DNA of 64,000 bases from an uncultured Bacteroides sp. (GCA_902168185.1 CABHOV010000073.1:306512-370511), one strand, 5' to 3'. Shown: positions 6,646-16,696, numbered from the stretch's first letter. Notes: generated by a model from the letters alone, not told the origin. Numbers and translations: made by a program.

Positions 6646-9498
6646 TCACATGCCCATCATCACAAAGGCGCCCCAGTAGTAAGGCTCTTTATATTTGGCC
6701 ATGAGTTGAAGTTGTGCTTGTTTAAAAGCTTTTTGTTTATTGCCAAGCTTCAACCAGTTTGTATAAAAATTACTCATGAGTTGTTGTGTTGCGGCATCAT
6801 CAACTTTCCAGAGACTCATGATCAACGCATCCGCGCCTGCGACAAGAAAAGCACGCTGCAAGCCATATACACCTTCACCAGCCTTTACATCACCCAGACC
6901 TGTCTCGCATGCACTCAATACAATCAGGTCGGTTCCTTCAAGGTTAAGGTTCATTGCTTCGTATGCGGTAAGTATACCGTTGTCATTGCTTTCGAGGTTC
7001 GGCATTCGTTTACCGCTCACCGTTCCGGATGCGCCAGCGAGTAACAGTCCTGAGCGGAGTAACGGATTGTCGTTCGCATTCTCAAGATGTATACCAAAGG
7101 CAGCGCCACTGCTCTCGGTGTCTTTCAGAAAATATCCATGGGTCGCAATGTGTATAAGTGTTGGTGCCTTGATCGATTTCAAGTTTTTCTCGGTCGCTGT
7201 TTTTTCAGAGAACAAAGTCACCTGGTAGCCAGAGGTCTTTAATACTTTTGATATAGTATTCATCTCGATTTTAGTTCCGGGTAATGCAGCAATTTCACCG
7301 GCACCATAATCCGGAAAGCCAATCAACGTTGCATTTTTCCGTGGAGCTTTTGCTTTTTTACTTTTCCAGGCGATCAGGTCTTTTGAATTTCCCAGGATTA
7401 CGAGGTCGTATCGGTTTATAACATAATCGGCATCCGGCTTTTTCAGAGTGTTGAGGTTGATCTGGTTGTAAGCACCATCCGGAGATATATAGATCAGTTT
7501 CTTTCCTTTGAGTTCGGGTTCTATACGTGCCCAGTATTGATCGTATGAGTATTCATCCGCGATTCGCTGCTGGACGGCATTGCGATAGAATTTTGAATAC
7601 CGGGTGTCCAATTGTGATCCATTATCCAGAATTACAAGCTTGGGTATATCTATACCTTTTGTCAACACCAACGCCAGGTATTGCGCATCGTTTTCAAACT
7701 TCTGATTATACTTCTGAACGCGGATAATTTCAACCACAGCTTCAGTGTCGGTAAGCAATGCTTTAATCTGATCAGCACTCACTTTTTTGGTAGAATAACT
7801 TGACGAGAAATCGCCTGAACGCTCGGAGAGTTTTCGCTCCATTGCATTGGCGGCGCGTTCGAGTGAATCGAGATTTATATTCTGTTGTCGGAGGTCTTGT
7901 TTGGAGTAAGCATATAGCCTTGCCAACGTTTCCTTTTGATCAAGCCACGTGCGATAATCTTTGATAAGCTGCACATCTTTACTGGTAAGAATTGCCTGCT
8001 TTACCCGGTTGGTGGAATTAAGGAGCAGTGCCTTGGTGGCGATCTGGTAATCGTAAAGTGATTCGATGACATGCGGATTTTCTATACTGGCATCAATAGC
8101 AAAATTGTAGAACCGCTGAAAGCGTGGTGAAAGTATATCCCAGTACTTAGTCTTCTCCGCTTCGCTCATGGGCGGGAAGTATGTGTTGATAAAGTCAAGC
8201 GACTTATCCATAACGTTGCGATACATCATGAATGATCTATCCCATATTTTACGCTTCCAGTAGAGTATAGCAATATCTTCCTGGGATTGAACGTATAGCG
8301 GGTGGCTGGTTCCCAGTGTTGTTTCACGGATGGCCAGCGCTTTTTCAAGCAATGGATCTGCGTCGGTATATTTACCTTTATAGCGGTAGAAGTTTCCCAG
8401 ATCACTGATTGCCTTGGCGTAAGCCGGATTTTCTTCGTTGAAGTTTGATTTATATATAGCAGCAGAGCGTTTTAAAAGGTCTTCCACTTTATCTTCTTTC
8501 CCCATTACTATATAAAGCGCTGCCTGGTTGTTTAACATGGAGGCATAGTCTGGATTGTTTTTTCCTAAACGTTTTTCCATGCCGAGATATATAGTTTCAG
8601 CTTCCGGGTATTTTCCCATTTGCTGATAGAGTAATGCAAGGTTGGATAAGAACTTCAGGTGATTCCTGGATTTGCTGCTTTGTAATTTTTCTCCGATCAC
8701 AATTGCTTCTTTCAGAGTTTTCTCTGCCTCTTCAAACCTGCCGATCGATTGAAACAGCATCGCCTGGTTGTTGAGTATAATAGCGTACGGCATGGCTGCT
8801 TGAAGATTGTTCGACTTGATAATGGAAAGCGATGTTTCAAAATCTTTTTCGGCTTCGTTATAGCGGGCGAGACTATATTTTAAAACTCCATAATTGTTGA
8901 GCGATGCGGCTACACTTGTGTTTGTGTCTCCGAATTTTGCTTTGCGTAAATCCAACGCTTCAACTGTTAGTTCTTCGGCTTGTGTGAAGCGTCCCATCGT
9001 TGCGTAAAGCAACCCCTGGTTAGATATAGTTTTAATATATCCTATATCTTCTTTCAGGTTGGCTTTTTCATAAGCCGTTTTAGCGGCTACAAACTTTTTT
9101 TCTGCCATGGTAAATTTGCCGTTGGCATACCATACTTCACCTGCTTCGCGATGGAAGCGTGCGAGTTCGGCATCGGACAATGCATCATTTTTTAAATATG
9201 AAGATGTCAGCCCGACTGCAGAAGTAAAGCGCGCAGCGGTTTCACCCTTTTCTTTTACGTCAAAAAGTCCTGAGTTATCACTTAACAAAATAGCATAGTC
9301 GAAATCCGCGGAGTCAAACTCTGCGCGAGCCCGCTCCATATCTTTCATGGCAAGGTTGAATACTTTGTCTCGATTGTCTTTCGTGTTGAGACTCTTGCCT
9401 GCATCGGTGGCAGCTCTTTTAAGATCTTTCAGGAGTTGAGCCTGGAGAGGAAAGGTCAGGGTTAAAAGTATACCTGCGATTATAGGGATTCGCTTCAT
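6646..9498 (-). CDS. Secreted TPR-CHAT protease-like protein
   Basis: 950 residues. A signal peptide (1-21, LTLTFPLQAQ) precedes a long array of tetratricopeptide repeats (about 120-430; typical units such as AASLNNYGVLKYSLARYNEAE and YAKAISDLGNFYRYKGKYTDA in part), a helical linker (430-620), and a C-terminal CHAT domain (about 640-950). The caspase-like dyad is intact: His787 in LIHIATHGYF and Cys864 in LSACETGLG. CHAT is the clan CD peptidase fold related to caspases and separase. Many Bacteroidota carry such exported TPR-CHAT proteins of unknown target. No gasdermin, CRISPR or other effector gene is adjacent, so a defence role is not supported here. Confidence 0.9.
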   Translation of the reverse strand: MKRIPIIAGILLTLTFPLQAQLLKDLKRAATDAGKSLNTKDNRDKVFNLAMKDMERARAEFDSADFDYAILLSDNSGLFDVKEKGETAARFTSAVGLTSSYLKNDALSDAELARFHREAGEVWYANGKFTMAEKKFVAAKTAYEKANLKEDIGYIKTISNQGLLYATMGRFTQAEELTVEALDLRKAKFGDTNTSVAASLNNYGVLKYSLARYNEAEKDFETSLSIIKSNNLQAAMPYAIILNNQAMLFQSIGRFEEAEKTLKEAIVIGEKLQSSKSRNHLKFLSNLALLYQQMGKYPEAETIYLGMEKRLGKNNPDYASMLNNQAALYIVMGKEDKVEDLLKRSAAIYKSNFNEENPAYAKAISDLGNFYRYKGKYTDADPLLEKALAIRETTLGTSHPLYVQSQEDIAILYWKRKIWDRSFMMYRNVMDKSLDFINTYFPPMSEAEKTKYWDILSPRFQRFYNFAIDASIENPHVIESLYDYQIATKALLLNSTNRVKQAILTSKDVQLIKDYRTWLDQKETLARLYAYSKQDLRQQNINLDSLERAANAMERKLSERSGDFSSSYSTKKVSADQIKALLTDTEAVVEIIRVQKYNQKFENDAQYLALVLTKGIDIPKLVILDNGSQLDTRYSKFYRNAVQQRIADEYSYDQYWARIEPELKGKKLIYISPDGAYNQINLNTLKKPDADYVINRYDLVILGNSKDLIAWKSKKAKAPRKNATLIGFPDYGAGEIAALPGTKIEMNTISKVLKTSGYQVTLFSEKTATEKNLKSIKAPTLIHIATHGYFLKDTESSGAAFGIHLENANDNPLLRSGLLLAGASGTVSGKRMPNLESNDNGILTAYEAMNLNLEGTDLIVLSACETGLGDVKAGEGVYGLQRAFLVAGADALIMSLWKVDDAATQQLMSNFYTNWLKLGNKQKAFKQAQLQLMAKYKEPYYWGAFVMMGM

Positions 9499-9579
9499 GA
9501 TCGGGTTTTTACAGTTTAAATTTAACTAAAACGAAGCGGCAGGGTTTCAGAGAATGAAAAGAAATTGTACGCTTTTAAA

Positions 9580-9619
9580 GTATCAGTGTTATCAAGATTG
9601 GTTTTGATAACACTGATAC
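9580..9619 (-). terminator. Perfect 16-bp hairpin downstream of the isomerase-like gene
   Basis: GTATCAGTGTTATCAA (9580-9595) and its exact reverse complement (9604-9619) enclose an 8-base loop, 13 bases beyond the minus-strand stop at 9632. Only a weak TTTAAAA follows on the minus strand, so termination efficiency is uncertain. Confidence 0.65.
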
Positions 9620-9631
9620 CATCTTTCAGAA

Positions 9632-10555
9632 TTAAAAAGTATCTACTTCGCGGTACGCTTTGATCAATGCTATTTCACCTTCTTTACCAGGCTTGGATAT
9701 ACCATGCTCCATTCCCCAGACACCACGATAACCTTTATCGTATACATGTTTGAAAATGTTTTTATAGTTGATCTCACCCGTTGTTGGTTCTTTTCTTCCT
9801 GGGTTATCGCCAATCTGAAAATATGCGATCTCCTCCCAGCAGCGATCTATATTTGATATAATGTTTCCTTCATTACGCTGCATGTGATAGATGTCGTATA
9901 AGATTTTGCACGAAGGGCTGTTTACTGCTTTGCATAATTCATACGTTTGGTCCGATGTGCGCATGAACAGATCAGGTACATCACTTAAGGGTTCGAGCAC
10001 CATGATTAATCCATTCGGTTCAAAAATTTCTGCTCCTCTTCGCAGGGCATCTACTACATTAGCGGTTTGTATACCTATAGGAATATTGCGTTCAAAAAAT
10101 CCGGGTACTACCGTCATCCACTTTGCATTCACACGCTTGGCTAGTTCAACACACGCTTTGCAAGTCTTGACAAAGTTATCTTTGAATTCCTGTTTGCCTG
10201 TGGTCAATGATACTTTCCAATTATCTCCACCATCCACAACAAATACACCCATCGTCATGCCGAGCTTTGCGAGAGTCGCGCCAATTTTATCTTGCTCTTC
10301 TTTCGTACGTTTTAATAGTCCATTATCTTCGATACTTCTGAAGCCCTGGTCGTACATGAATTTAATCTGATCTATAAAATCTTTTCCAGCATGGTTTGCA
10401 AACATTCCATCGTGCGGGCCATAATTACACTTGAACGTTTTTTCTGCTGTGCCTGCAGCGGGTGAGCTCACAACGGTTGAGGCAAACGCACTTCCGAGTG
10501 TTGCTGTAGAAGCGGCCACAGTAAAACCGTTCTTCAAAAAGTTTCTTCGTTTCAT
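9632..10555 (-). CDS. Tat-exported hydroxypyruvate isomerase-like TIM-barrel protein
   Basis: 307 residues from the ATG at 10555. The frame stays open for 50 codons upstream, but the chosen start gives a canonical twin-arginine signal (MKRRNFLKNGF, then an Ala/Ser-rich h-region to about residue 35). The rest is a xylose isomerase-like TIM barrel of the hydroxypyruvate isomerase group: FMYDQGFRSIEDNG, VLEPLSDVPDLF, KILYDIYHMQRNEG and FQIGDNPGRKEP carry the conserved metal-binding Glu, Asp and His. Such exported paralogs are frequent in Bacteroidota; the physiological substrate is unknown and hydroxypyruvate itself is doubtful for a periplasmic protein. It has a hairpin after the stop. Confidence 0.85.
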   Translation of the reverse strand: MKRRNFLKNGFTVAASTATLGSAFASTVVSSPAAGTAEKTFKCNYGPHDGMFANHAGKDFIDQIKFMYDQGFRSIEDNGLLKRTKEEQDKIGATLAKLGMTMGVFVVDGGDNWKVSLTTGKQEFKDNFVKTCKACVELAKRVNAKWMTVVPGFFERNIPIGIQTANVVDALRRGAEIFEPNGLIMVLEPLSDVPDLFMRTSDQTYELCKAVNSPSCKILYDIYHMQRNEGNIISNIDRCWEEIAYFQIGDNPGRKEPTTGEINYKNIFKHVYDKGYRGVWGMEHGISKPGKEGEIALIKAYREVDTF

Positions 10556-10728
10556 GGTGTGTTGGTTTGAGTTGTCTCTCAATATAGTATAAATAGCATT
10601 GAGGTGTGCGTGTTTTGGGACGAAGTGTTGTAGCTGGATGTAGAGTGATATAGGATTGAAAGATTTATAAAACGGTATGATTGTAATTGAATTTTTTCCA
10701 GTCACTCAATCATGACCTGCCTATAAAT

Positions 10729-10759
10729 GAAAAAAGCCAGCCCTAAAACGGCTGGCTTT
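10729..10759 (-). terminator. Intrinsic terminator of queA
   Basis: AAAGCCAGCC (10733-10742) pairs with GGCTGGCTTT (10750-10759). The A-run at 10729-10735 gives a U-tract on the minus strand, just past the queA stop at 10781. Confidence 0.9.
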
Positions 10760-10780
10760 ACTTTATCAGTATTTTAAGTA

Positions 10781-11827
10781 CTAGATGATGAGCATAGCAT
10801 CACCGTACGTAAGGAATTTATACTTCTCTTTTTTCGCTACTCTGTAAGCTTCCATGATCAACTCATATCCACCGAAAGCAGAAGCCATCATTAACAATGT
10901 AGACTCTGGCATGTGGAAGTTTGTGATCATCGCGTTGCAGATCTTGAAATCATAGGGAGGGAAGATAAACTTATCAGTCCATCCTTCGCGTGCTTTCAAG
11001 CGGTTCGTAGCAGATACAGCAGATTCCAGAGCACGCATCGTAGTGGTACCTATAGCACACACTCTGTTCTTGTTGTCCAATGCTTTGTTAACAATATCAA
11101 CGGCTTCAGTTCCAACAATAAAGTTTTCGGAATCCATTTTATGCTTCGTAAGATCTTCAACATCTACCGGGCGGAATGTACCTAAGCCAATGTGAAGTGT
11201 AACGAAAGTCATATCGACACCTTTCAACTGAAGACGTTTCAATAACTGACGTGTAAAGTGAAGACCCGCAGTAGGAGCCGACACAGCACCTTTGTTTTTT
11301 GCAAAGATTGTCTGGAAGCGATCTTTATCTTCTGGCTTAACTTTACGCTTGATATACTTTGGAAGCGGAGTTTCTCCCAATGTCTCAACCACTTTATCAA
11401 AAGCAGCGGAGTCACCATCAAAAAGGAAACGGATCGTACGACCACGTGATGTCGTGTTGTCGATAACTTCTGCAACGAGATCGCCATTACCGAAATATAG
11501 TTTGTTGCCAACACGGATTTTCCGGGCAGGGTCAACCAACACATCCCATAAATGCATATCAGCATTCAGCTCACGCAGCAAGAACACTTCGATCTTGGCG
11601 CCAGTCTTTTCTTTCCGTCCATAAAGACGAGCAGGAAACACCATGGTATCATTGCCGACCATTACATCGCCATCATTGAAATATTCAACGACATCTTTAA
11701 ATATCTTATGCTCTATTTTGCCGGTGTCTTTATGTACCACCATAAGCCGTGCTTCATCACGGTTCTCAGCTGGGTCAAGGGCAATAGAGTTGTTAGGGAG
11801 TTCGAATTTAAATTCGGATAACTTCAT
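10781..11827 (-). CDS. queA: S-adenosylmethionine:tRNA ribosyltransferase-isomerase
   Basis: 348 residues from the ATG at 11827, which gives the canonical QueA start [11 protein letters not shown]; an upstream in-frame start at 11881 would add 18 residues with no family match. QueA transfers and isomerises the ribosyl part of SAM to 7-aminomethyl-7-deazaguanine in tRNA, making epoxyqueuosine. Diagnostic segments include [65 protein letters not shown] and [11 protein letters not shown]. No other queuosine gene is adjacent. A promoter-like element lies 50 bases upstream and a terminator follows. Confidence 0.97.
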   Translation of the reverse strand: MKLSEFKFELPNNSIALDPAENRDEARLMVVHKDTGKIEHKIFKDVVEYFNDGDVMVGNDTMVFPARLYGRKEKTGAKIEVFLLRELNADMHLWDVLVDPARKIRVGNKLYFGNGDLVAEVIDNTTSRGRTIRFLFDGDSAAFDKVVETLGETPLPKYIKRKVKPEDKDRFQTIFAKNKGAVSAPTAGLHFTRQLLKRLQLKGVDMTFVTLHIGLGTFRPVDVEDLTKHKMDSENFIVGTEAVDIVNKALDNKNRVCAIGTTTMRALESAVSATNRLKAREGWTDKFIFPPYDFKICNAMITNFHMPESTLLMMASAFGGYELIMEAYRVAKKEKYKFLTYGDAMLII

Positions 11828-11878
11828 ATTCGTTAATGCAAAGTATGCCCAATAAAGGGTAAATTTTATTTTGGGTTG

Positions 11879-11886
11879 CAAAAATA
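11879..11886 (-). promoter_or_regulatory. -7 element of the queA promoter
   Basis: On the minus strand this reads TATTTTTG, an exact TAnnTTTG match about 52 bases before the queA ATG. A TTTTG box lies 22 bp upstream, slightly beyond the preferred spacing. Confidence 0.45.
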
Positions 11887-12028
11887 AGGTAACAATTGGC
11901 TTTTACGACAAAAGGTGCTCTTTTTTTCAAGCTTGTAACAAAAAAGCAAGATTTTCAGTCTTTAAAGAGTAATTTGTTAGGGAATAAGCCGACAAACTCA
12001 TTTAATCTAACATTGCGTTACTGACAAA

Positions 12029-13291
12029 ATGTATACTTTACGCCAGATTTTCGAAAGTTTCCGGTTTGCCTGGAGGGCATTAAAATCCAATATCCTGCGC
12101 ACAGTGCTCTCGTTGCTGGGGGTAACGGTGGGGATTTTTGCCATCATTGCCGTGCTCACGCTGGTGGACTCTCTTGAAAAAAACATCAAAGACAGTCTTA
12201 ATTTTATTGGTACCAACGTAATCTACGTTGATAAATGGCCTTGGCTAGCAGACGCTGAAGGTGAATATCGCTGGTGGGATTTCTGGAGACGCCCCAACTC
12301 TTCTTATAACGAATACAAGTTCTTACAGGAAAACCTGAAGTATGCCACGAACATTGCCATCTACGCCGATAAGGGCAGGATGACGGTGAAGCGTGATAAT
12401 AATAGTATCAGTGATGTACGTCTTGTAGGAGCCAGTGAGGGATATGAAAATATTTTTACCGTAAACATCGATAACGGCCGCTATCTCACAACGGATGAAA
12501 TTGTCGGAGGACGGGATGTTGTGATCATTGGATATGAAGTATCAAAGACGCTTTTTCCGAATGATGATCCGATTGGTAAAGTCGTGAAAATAAAGAACAG
12601 GAAGTTCACCGTGATCGGTACTGTAAAGAAGGAAGGTCAAAGCTTTATGGGCACTCCGAGTAATGATTATGTTACCATCGTTCCCTACACAGCGTTCCGG
12701 AAATTATATCAAACCGGCTCAGGCCGATGGGATGAGATGGAATCCAGTATAGGTATACGAGGGTTGGAATCTGATTTAGGATTGGTTGAGTTGGAAAATG
12801 AAGTGCGTGGCGTTATGCGTGCAAGGAGAGGACTTCGCCCATCCGATAAAGATAATTTTGCGATCAATCGTCCTGAGGCATTGGCGAATATCATTGGTAA
12901 TTTGTTTGATGTAGTAGGTATTGCCGGATGGATCATCGGAGGGTTCTCTATACTTGTAGGAGGGTTTGGTATAGCAAACATTATGTTTGTTTCCGTAAAG
13001 GAACGAACCAGTGTAATAGGATTACAGAAGTCACTCGGTGCCAAGAATTACTTTATACTCTTCCAGTTTTTGTTCGAAGCCATTTTCTTAAGTCTTATAG
13101 GAGGACTCATGGGATTATTCCTGGTATATCTGATCACCTTTATTCCATTGGGGACACTCGTAGTTACGCTCACGGTTAAAAATATCGTACTGGGTCTGGC
13201 AGTATCTTCTGCTATAGGATTAATCTCCGGCATTGTACCAGCAGCAATGGCAGCAAGACTTGATCCGGTAATTGCTATTCGGGCAAACTAA
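12029..13291 (+). CDS. MacB/FtsX-type ABC transporter permease
   Basis: 420 residues. Helix 1 lies at about 20-45 (LLGVTVGIFAIIAVLTLVDS), followed by a large periplasmic MacB_PCD domain (about 46-285) and the FtsX domain with three helices (about 290-415; GGFSILVGGFGIANIMFVSV, LGAKNYFILFQFL, LVYLITFIPLG, AAMAARLDPVIAIR). Such permeases work with a separate MacB/LolD-like ATPase in mechanotransmission or lipoprotein and peptide export. No ATPase gene is adjacent, so it is an orphan permease in this window. It shares a bidirectional terminator with recA, which converges from the other side. Confidence 0.92.
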   Translation: MYTLRQIFESFRFAWRALKSNILRTVLSLLGVTVGIFAIIAVLTLVDSLEKNIKDSLNFIGTNVIYVDKWPWLADAEGEYRWWDFWRRPNSSYNEYKFLQENLKYATNIAIYADKGRMTVKRDNNSISDVRLVGASEGYENIFTVNIDNGRYLTTDEIVGGRDVVIIGYEVSKTLFPNDDPIGKVVKIKNRKFTVIGTVKKEGQSFMGTPSNDYVTIVPYTAFRKLYQTGSGRWDEMESSIGIRGLESDLGLVELENEVRGVMRARRGLRPSDKDNFAINRPEALANIIGNLFDVVGIAGWIIGGFSILVGGFGIANIMFVSVKERTSVIGLQKSLGAKNYFILFQFLFEAIFLSLIGGLMGLFLVYLITFIPLGTLVVTLTVKNIVLGLAVSSAIGLISGIVPAAMAARLDPVIAIRAN

Positions 13292-13329
13292 TTCTATATC
13301 GTGTAGAGTTAGTATATATGAGTATATAA

Positions 13330-13360
13330 AAATAGCCCGCGATTCATTCGCGGGCTATTT
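13330..13360. terminator. Bidirectional terminator between the permease gene and recA
   Basis: AAATAGCCCGCG (13330-13341) pairs perfectly with CGCGGGCTATTT (13349-13360) around a 7-base loop. The flanking A and T runs make it usable from both directions. Confidence 0.9.
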
Positions 13361-13409
13361 CATTTTATACGATCTTCGAATAGATCGGACTATCGACTTT
13401 TGTTTTATC

Positions 13410-14447
13410 TTATTTTTCTTTTTCCTCCAGTACTACTTTTTTATCTCCGGTTACACCTGCCAGATGATCTTTGATTTTCTTTTCAAGTTCATCCATTAAC
13501 TCAGGATTGTCTTCGATCAGTTGTTTAACTGCATCACGTCCCTGACCAAGTTTGTTTCCGTTGTAAGAGAACCATGAGCCTGCTTTTTGAACCACGTTAA
13601 GTTCAACACCAAGGTCAATGATCTCACCGGACTTAGATATACCACGGCCATACATGATATCGAATTCAACTACTTTAAATGGAGGTGCTACTTTGTTCTT
13701 AACCACTTTTACTTTCACGCGGTTACCAGTAATATCATCAGCAGCTTCTTTGATCTGTCCAATTCTACGAATGTCTAAACGTACAGATGCATAGAATTTC
13801 AAAGCGTTACCACCCGTTGTTGTCTCAGGGTTACCGAACATCACACCGATCTTTTCGCGTAACTGGTTAATGAAGACACAAGAGCAACCCGTTTTGCTGA
13901 TAGTACCAGTAAGCTTACGAAGAGCCTGTGACATCAAGCGCGCCTGCAAGCCCATTTTACTTTCACCCATCTCGCCTTCCAATTCGCCTTTAGGCACAAG
14001 GGCAGCAACCGAGTCAATTACAATAATGTCAATTGCTCCTGAGCGGATCAGGTGATCAGCAATTTCCAAAGCTTGTTCACCATTGTCAGGTTGAGAGATC
14101 AAAAGATTTTCAGTATCGATGCCAAGCTTCTCAGCATATGCTTTATCGAAAGCATGTTCTGCATCGATGAAGGCTGCAAGACCGCCACGCTTTTGTGCTT
14201 CGGCAATACAATGCATCGTAAGTGTAGTTTTACCAGACGATTCAGGTCCGTAGATCTCCGTGATTCTTCCACGGGGAATACCGCCAATACCAAGGGCGAT
14301 GTCAAGGCCAAGCGAACCAGTAGAAATAGCAGGTACATCCACTACTTTCTCATCGCTTAGTTTCATTACGGTTCCTTTACCGTATGTTTTTTCAAGTTTG
14401 TCGATCGTTAACTGAAGTGCCTTCAGTTTTTCTTTTGCATCACTCAT
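13410..14447 (-). CDS. recA: Recombinase RecA
   Basis: 345 residues, the normal RecA length. Walker A is GPESSGKTT (near residue 66), Walker B is [10 protein letters not shown], and the family signature [16 protein letters not shown] is present, together with the L1/L2 loop regions ([32 protein letters not shown]). RecA forms filaments on single-stranded DNA, drives homologous recombination and triggers LexA self-cleavage where LexA exists. The C-terminus is acidic and Lys-rich ([10 protein letters not shown]). I see no clear LexA-type dyad in the 334-base upstream spacer. It is monocistronic with a terminator after the stop. Confidence 0.98.
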   Translation of the reverse strand: MSDAKEKLKALQLTIDKLEKTYGKGTVMKLSDEKVVDVPAISTGSLGLDIALGIGGIPRGRITEIYGPESSGKTTLTMHCIAEAQKRGGLAAFIDAEHAFDKAYAEKLGIDTENLLISQPDNGEQALEIADHLIRSGAIDIIVIDSVAALVPKGELEGEMGESKMGLQARLMSQALRKLTGTISKTGCSCVFINQLREKIGVMFGNPETTTGGNALKFYASVRLDIRRIGQIKEAADDITGNRVKVKVVKNKVAPPFKVVEFDIMYGRGISKSGEIIDLGVELNVVQKAGSWFSYNGNKLGQGRDAVKQLIEDNPELMDELEKKIKDHLAGVTGDKKVVLEEKEK

Positions 14448-14781
14448 ATTTATTATTTTATTCTCACGTTGTAGATCAGGCTAACAAAGCTTGGTTGAAA
14501 GTACAAAGATCATTCACAGCACACTTCAGAAATCTATTTTTGTTAACCTTGAAAAAACTCAATACTATTATTATTAGTTTTAATTCGGGATAAAAATACT
14601 AATTAAAATAGAAAATCAAAACGCTTAAAGTTGATTGTTTCAGTTTTTTATTCTATAGTATCATTTTCCCGAAACCTGCGATCAATTTCGGTTTAACCAG
14701 CAATGGCATTTCAATGTGTACAAAGTTGCCTGATACTTTTATCTTGCGGACTATAGATGAAGAGAATTATTTTTTAGATGT
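14448..14781. other. Intergenic region between divergent recA and aminopeptidase genes
   Basis: 334 bases, AT-rich. It should hold the recA promoter (GATCTTTG on the minus strand at 14504-14511 is one base off TAnnTTTG) and that of the downstream gene (TATCTTGC at 14740-14747, a -7 variant). I see no gene, RNA structure or repeat in it. Confidence 0.4.
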
Positions 14782-15831
14782 ATGCTGAGGCATTCAGGTA
14801 AAATCATTAAACGCATATTGCTGGCAATCGCAGCGATCGTTGTTATACTCGTGATCATTTATTGGGAACTCGTTACCTATGGCATTCGTCAGGGCTACGG
14901 GCAGCTAAACATCGTGTGGAATGCACGCCCTGTGGAGGAATTTATGGCTGATCCATCGTTTCCTGATTCACTCAAGGCAAGATTAACGTTGATCGATGAA
15001 GTACGCCAGTATGCGATCGATTCACTTGGCTTGAAAGACACTGAGAACTATAAGACGCTATATGATCAAAAAGGCAAGGAGGTTATGTGGGTTGTTCTTG
15101 CGGCAGAACCTTTCAGACTTCAACCGAAGGAATGGAAATTTCCGGTGATCGGTTCTGTACCCTACAAAGGATTTTTCAATCAGCGCTTAGCCTTCGAGTT
15201 GAAAAAAGAATTGGAGCAACAGGGATATGACGTGATCGTACGAAACCCTGGAGGCTGGTCAACACTCGGCTGGTTTACAGATCCCATCCTCAGTAAAATG
15301 CTCAGCCGCAGCGAAGGAGATCTGGCAAACCTCATCATTCATGAAATGTCGCACGCCACTATATTTGTAAAAGATAGCGTTGACTTCAATGAAAACCTGG
15401 CCACATTTATTGGCGATCGGGGTGCAGAGAAATTTTTGATCTATAAGTACGGCAGAAATTCTCGTGAGTATATAACCTACATTGATGAAGATAAGGACTA
15501 TCTCAAGTATGTAAATCATATGCTGCGAGGTGCTGCGCTGCTGGATAGTCTATATAATTCTATGCATGAAGGAGATTCCCTCGAAAAGAAAAAACAGCTG
15601 AAAGAAGGTGTCATCCGGAAGATCGTTACCAACATGGATACACTTTCGCTGGCGTTGACGAAGCACCCATCAAAGCGCTTCAAAGATAAATTACCCAACA
15701 ATGCTTACTTCATGAATTTCCGTCAGTATCAGTCCAAGCAGAATATTTTTGGAGAGGAGTGGACCAATACTTTTCATGGTGATCTGCGCGGGTATATAAA
15801 ATACTTGAGTGAGAAGTATCCTTTCCTTTGA
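14782..15831 (+). CDS. Predicted zinc aminopeptidase (COG4324 family)
   Basis: 349 residues with one N-terminal membrane anchor (about 10-30, RILLAIAAIVVILVIIYWEL). The zinc site is HEMSH (His187, Glu188, His191) followed by the third ligand in DFNENLATFIGDRG (Glu204), the arrangement of the COG4324 predicted aminopeptidases. GWSTLGWFTDPILSKM upstream is also characteristic of the family. It should face the periplasm. Activity has to be considered predicted: family members are poorly studied. It stands alone, 164 bases before the two-component system. Confidence 0.88.
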   Translation: MLRHSGKIIKRILLAIAAIVVILVIIYWELVTYGIRQGYGQLNIVWNARPVEEFMADPSFPDSLKARLTLIDEVRQYAIDSLGLKDTENYKTLYDQKGKEVMWVVLAAEPFRLQPKEWKFPVIGSVPYKGFFNQRLAFELKKELEQQGYDVIVRNPGGWSTLGWFTDPILSKMLSRSEGDLANLIIHEMSHATIFVKDSVDFNENLATFIGDRGAEKFLIYKYGRNSREYITYIDEDKDYLKYVNHMLRGAALLDSLYNSMHEGDSLEKKKQLKEGVIRKIVTNMDTLSLALTKHPSKRFKDKLPNNAYFMNFRQYQSKQNIFGEEWTNTFHGDLRGYIKYLSEKYPFL

Positions 15832-15970
15832 GACGAGATTTCGATTGAAATCAATTTGTTCTTCTTCCTCCGAAAGGTCATCATAAACTTTCTTTCATTA
15901 CCGAATTGTTATGTGTGCTTAAGGAATTGTTAAGAAACACTTCCTGGTTTTTAATGGGCTTTTTTATGTA

Positions 15971-15978
15971 TATTTTTG
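15971..15978 (+). promoter_or_regulatory. -7 element before the response regulator gene
   Basis: TATTTTTG is an exact TAnnTTTG match and lies 18 bases upstream of the ATG at 15996, implying a short leader of about 12 bases. The matching upstream box is only a T-run at about 15948-15952. Confidence 0.4.
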
Positions 15979-15995
15979 GAACAAATAGTTGAACT

Positions 15996-16685
15996 ATGGG
16001 AAACAAGCAAATGCACAAAGTGCTTGTCGTAGACGATGAAGAACCGATTTTGGAACTTCTGAAGTACAACCTTGAAAAGGGCGGATACGATGTAAAAACA
16101 GCGTCTGATGGCTCTAAGGCTGTAGATATTGCAAAGAAATTTGTGCCAGACCTGGTACTCCTCGACATCATGATGCCAAAGATGGATGGCGTGGAAACCT
16201 GCAGACTGTTGCGCGACATTCCAGAGTTGCAAAAAACATTTGTTGTTTTCCTCACCGCGCGTTCTGAAGAATACTCTGAAGTAGCAGCGTTTGATGTAGG
16301 AGCAGATGATTATATAACGAAGCCTATCAAGCCACGGGCATTGATGAGTCGTATCAGCGCCTTGTTCAGAAGAGATTCCAAGAAGTCATCTCCTTCGAGC
16401 CTCATCACCATTGGCGAACTTACCATTGACAGAACGAGCTATACCATTAAGGTGAGCGAAAAAGAAATCAATCTTCCTAAAAAAGAATTTGAATTGCTTT
16501 ACTTCCTCGCGCAAAACCCCAATAAGGTTTTTAGCAGAGAAGATCTACTTCAAAATATCTGGGGCTCGGATGTATATGTACTCGCCAGAACGGTAGATGT
16601 TCACATCCGTAAAGTGCGCGAAAAAATCGGTGACGATTTTATCACCACTGTAAAAGGTGTAGGCTATAAATTCAGTCTTAATTAA
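15996..16685 (+). CDS. OmpR/PhoB-family response regulator
   Basis: 229 residues. A receiver domain (about 6-122) carries the acidic pocket DDEE, the phospho-acceptor Asp57 in LVLLDIMMPKMDG, and the Lys switch in DDYITKPI. The C-terminal winged helix (about 130-229) ends in VYVLARTVDVHIRKVREKIG, the DNA-recognition part typical of PhoB/OmpR. The histidine kinase gene follows by 107 bases, separated by a hairpin. Architecture resembles PhoB of the phosphate regulon, but no pst or phosphatase gene is near, so the signal is unknown. Confidence 0.93.
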   Translation: MGNKQMHKVLVVDDEEPILELLKYNLEKGGYDVKTASDGSKAVDIAKKFVPDLVLLDIMMPKMDGVETCRLLRDIPELQKTFVVFLTARSEEYSEVAAFDVGADDYITKPIKPRALMSRISALFRRDSKKSSPSSLITIGELTIDRTSYTIKVSEKEINLPKKEFELLYFLAQNPNKVFSREDLLQNIWGSDVYVLARTVDVHIRKVREKIGDDFITTVKGVGYKFSLN

Positions 16686-16696
16686 AATTATACGCT

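Noticed and set aside
6646..9498. CHAT-based immune system
   Set aside because: The CHAT protein carries a signal peptide and has no gasdermin, CRISPR, nuclease or other effector neighbour, so a defence system is not supported.
10556..10705. Upstream extension of the hydroxypyruvate isomerase-like gene
   Set aside because: The 50 extra codons precede an ideal twin-arginine signal and show no homology; the Tat start at 10555 is preferred.
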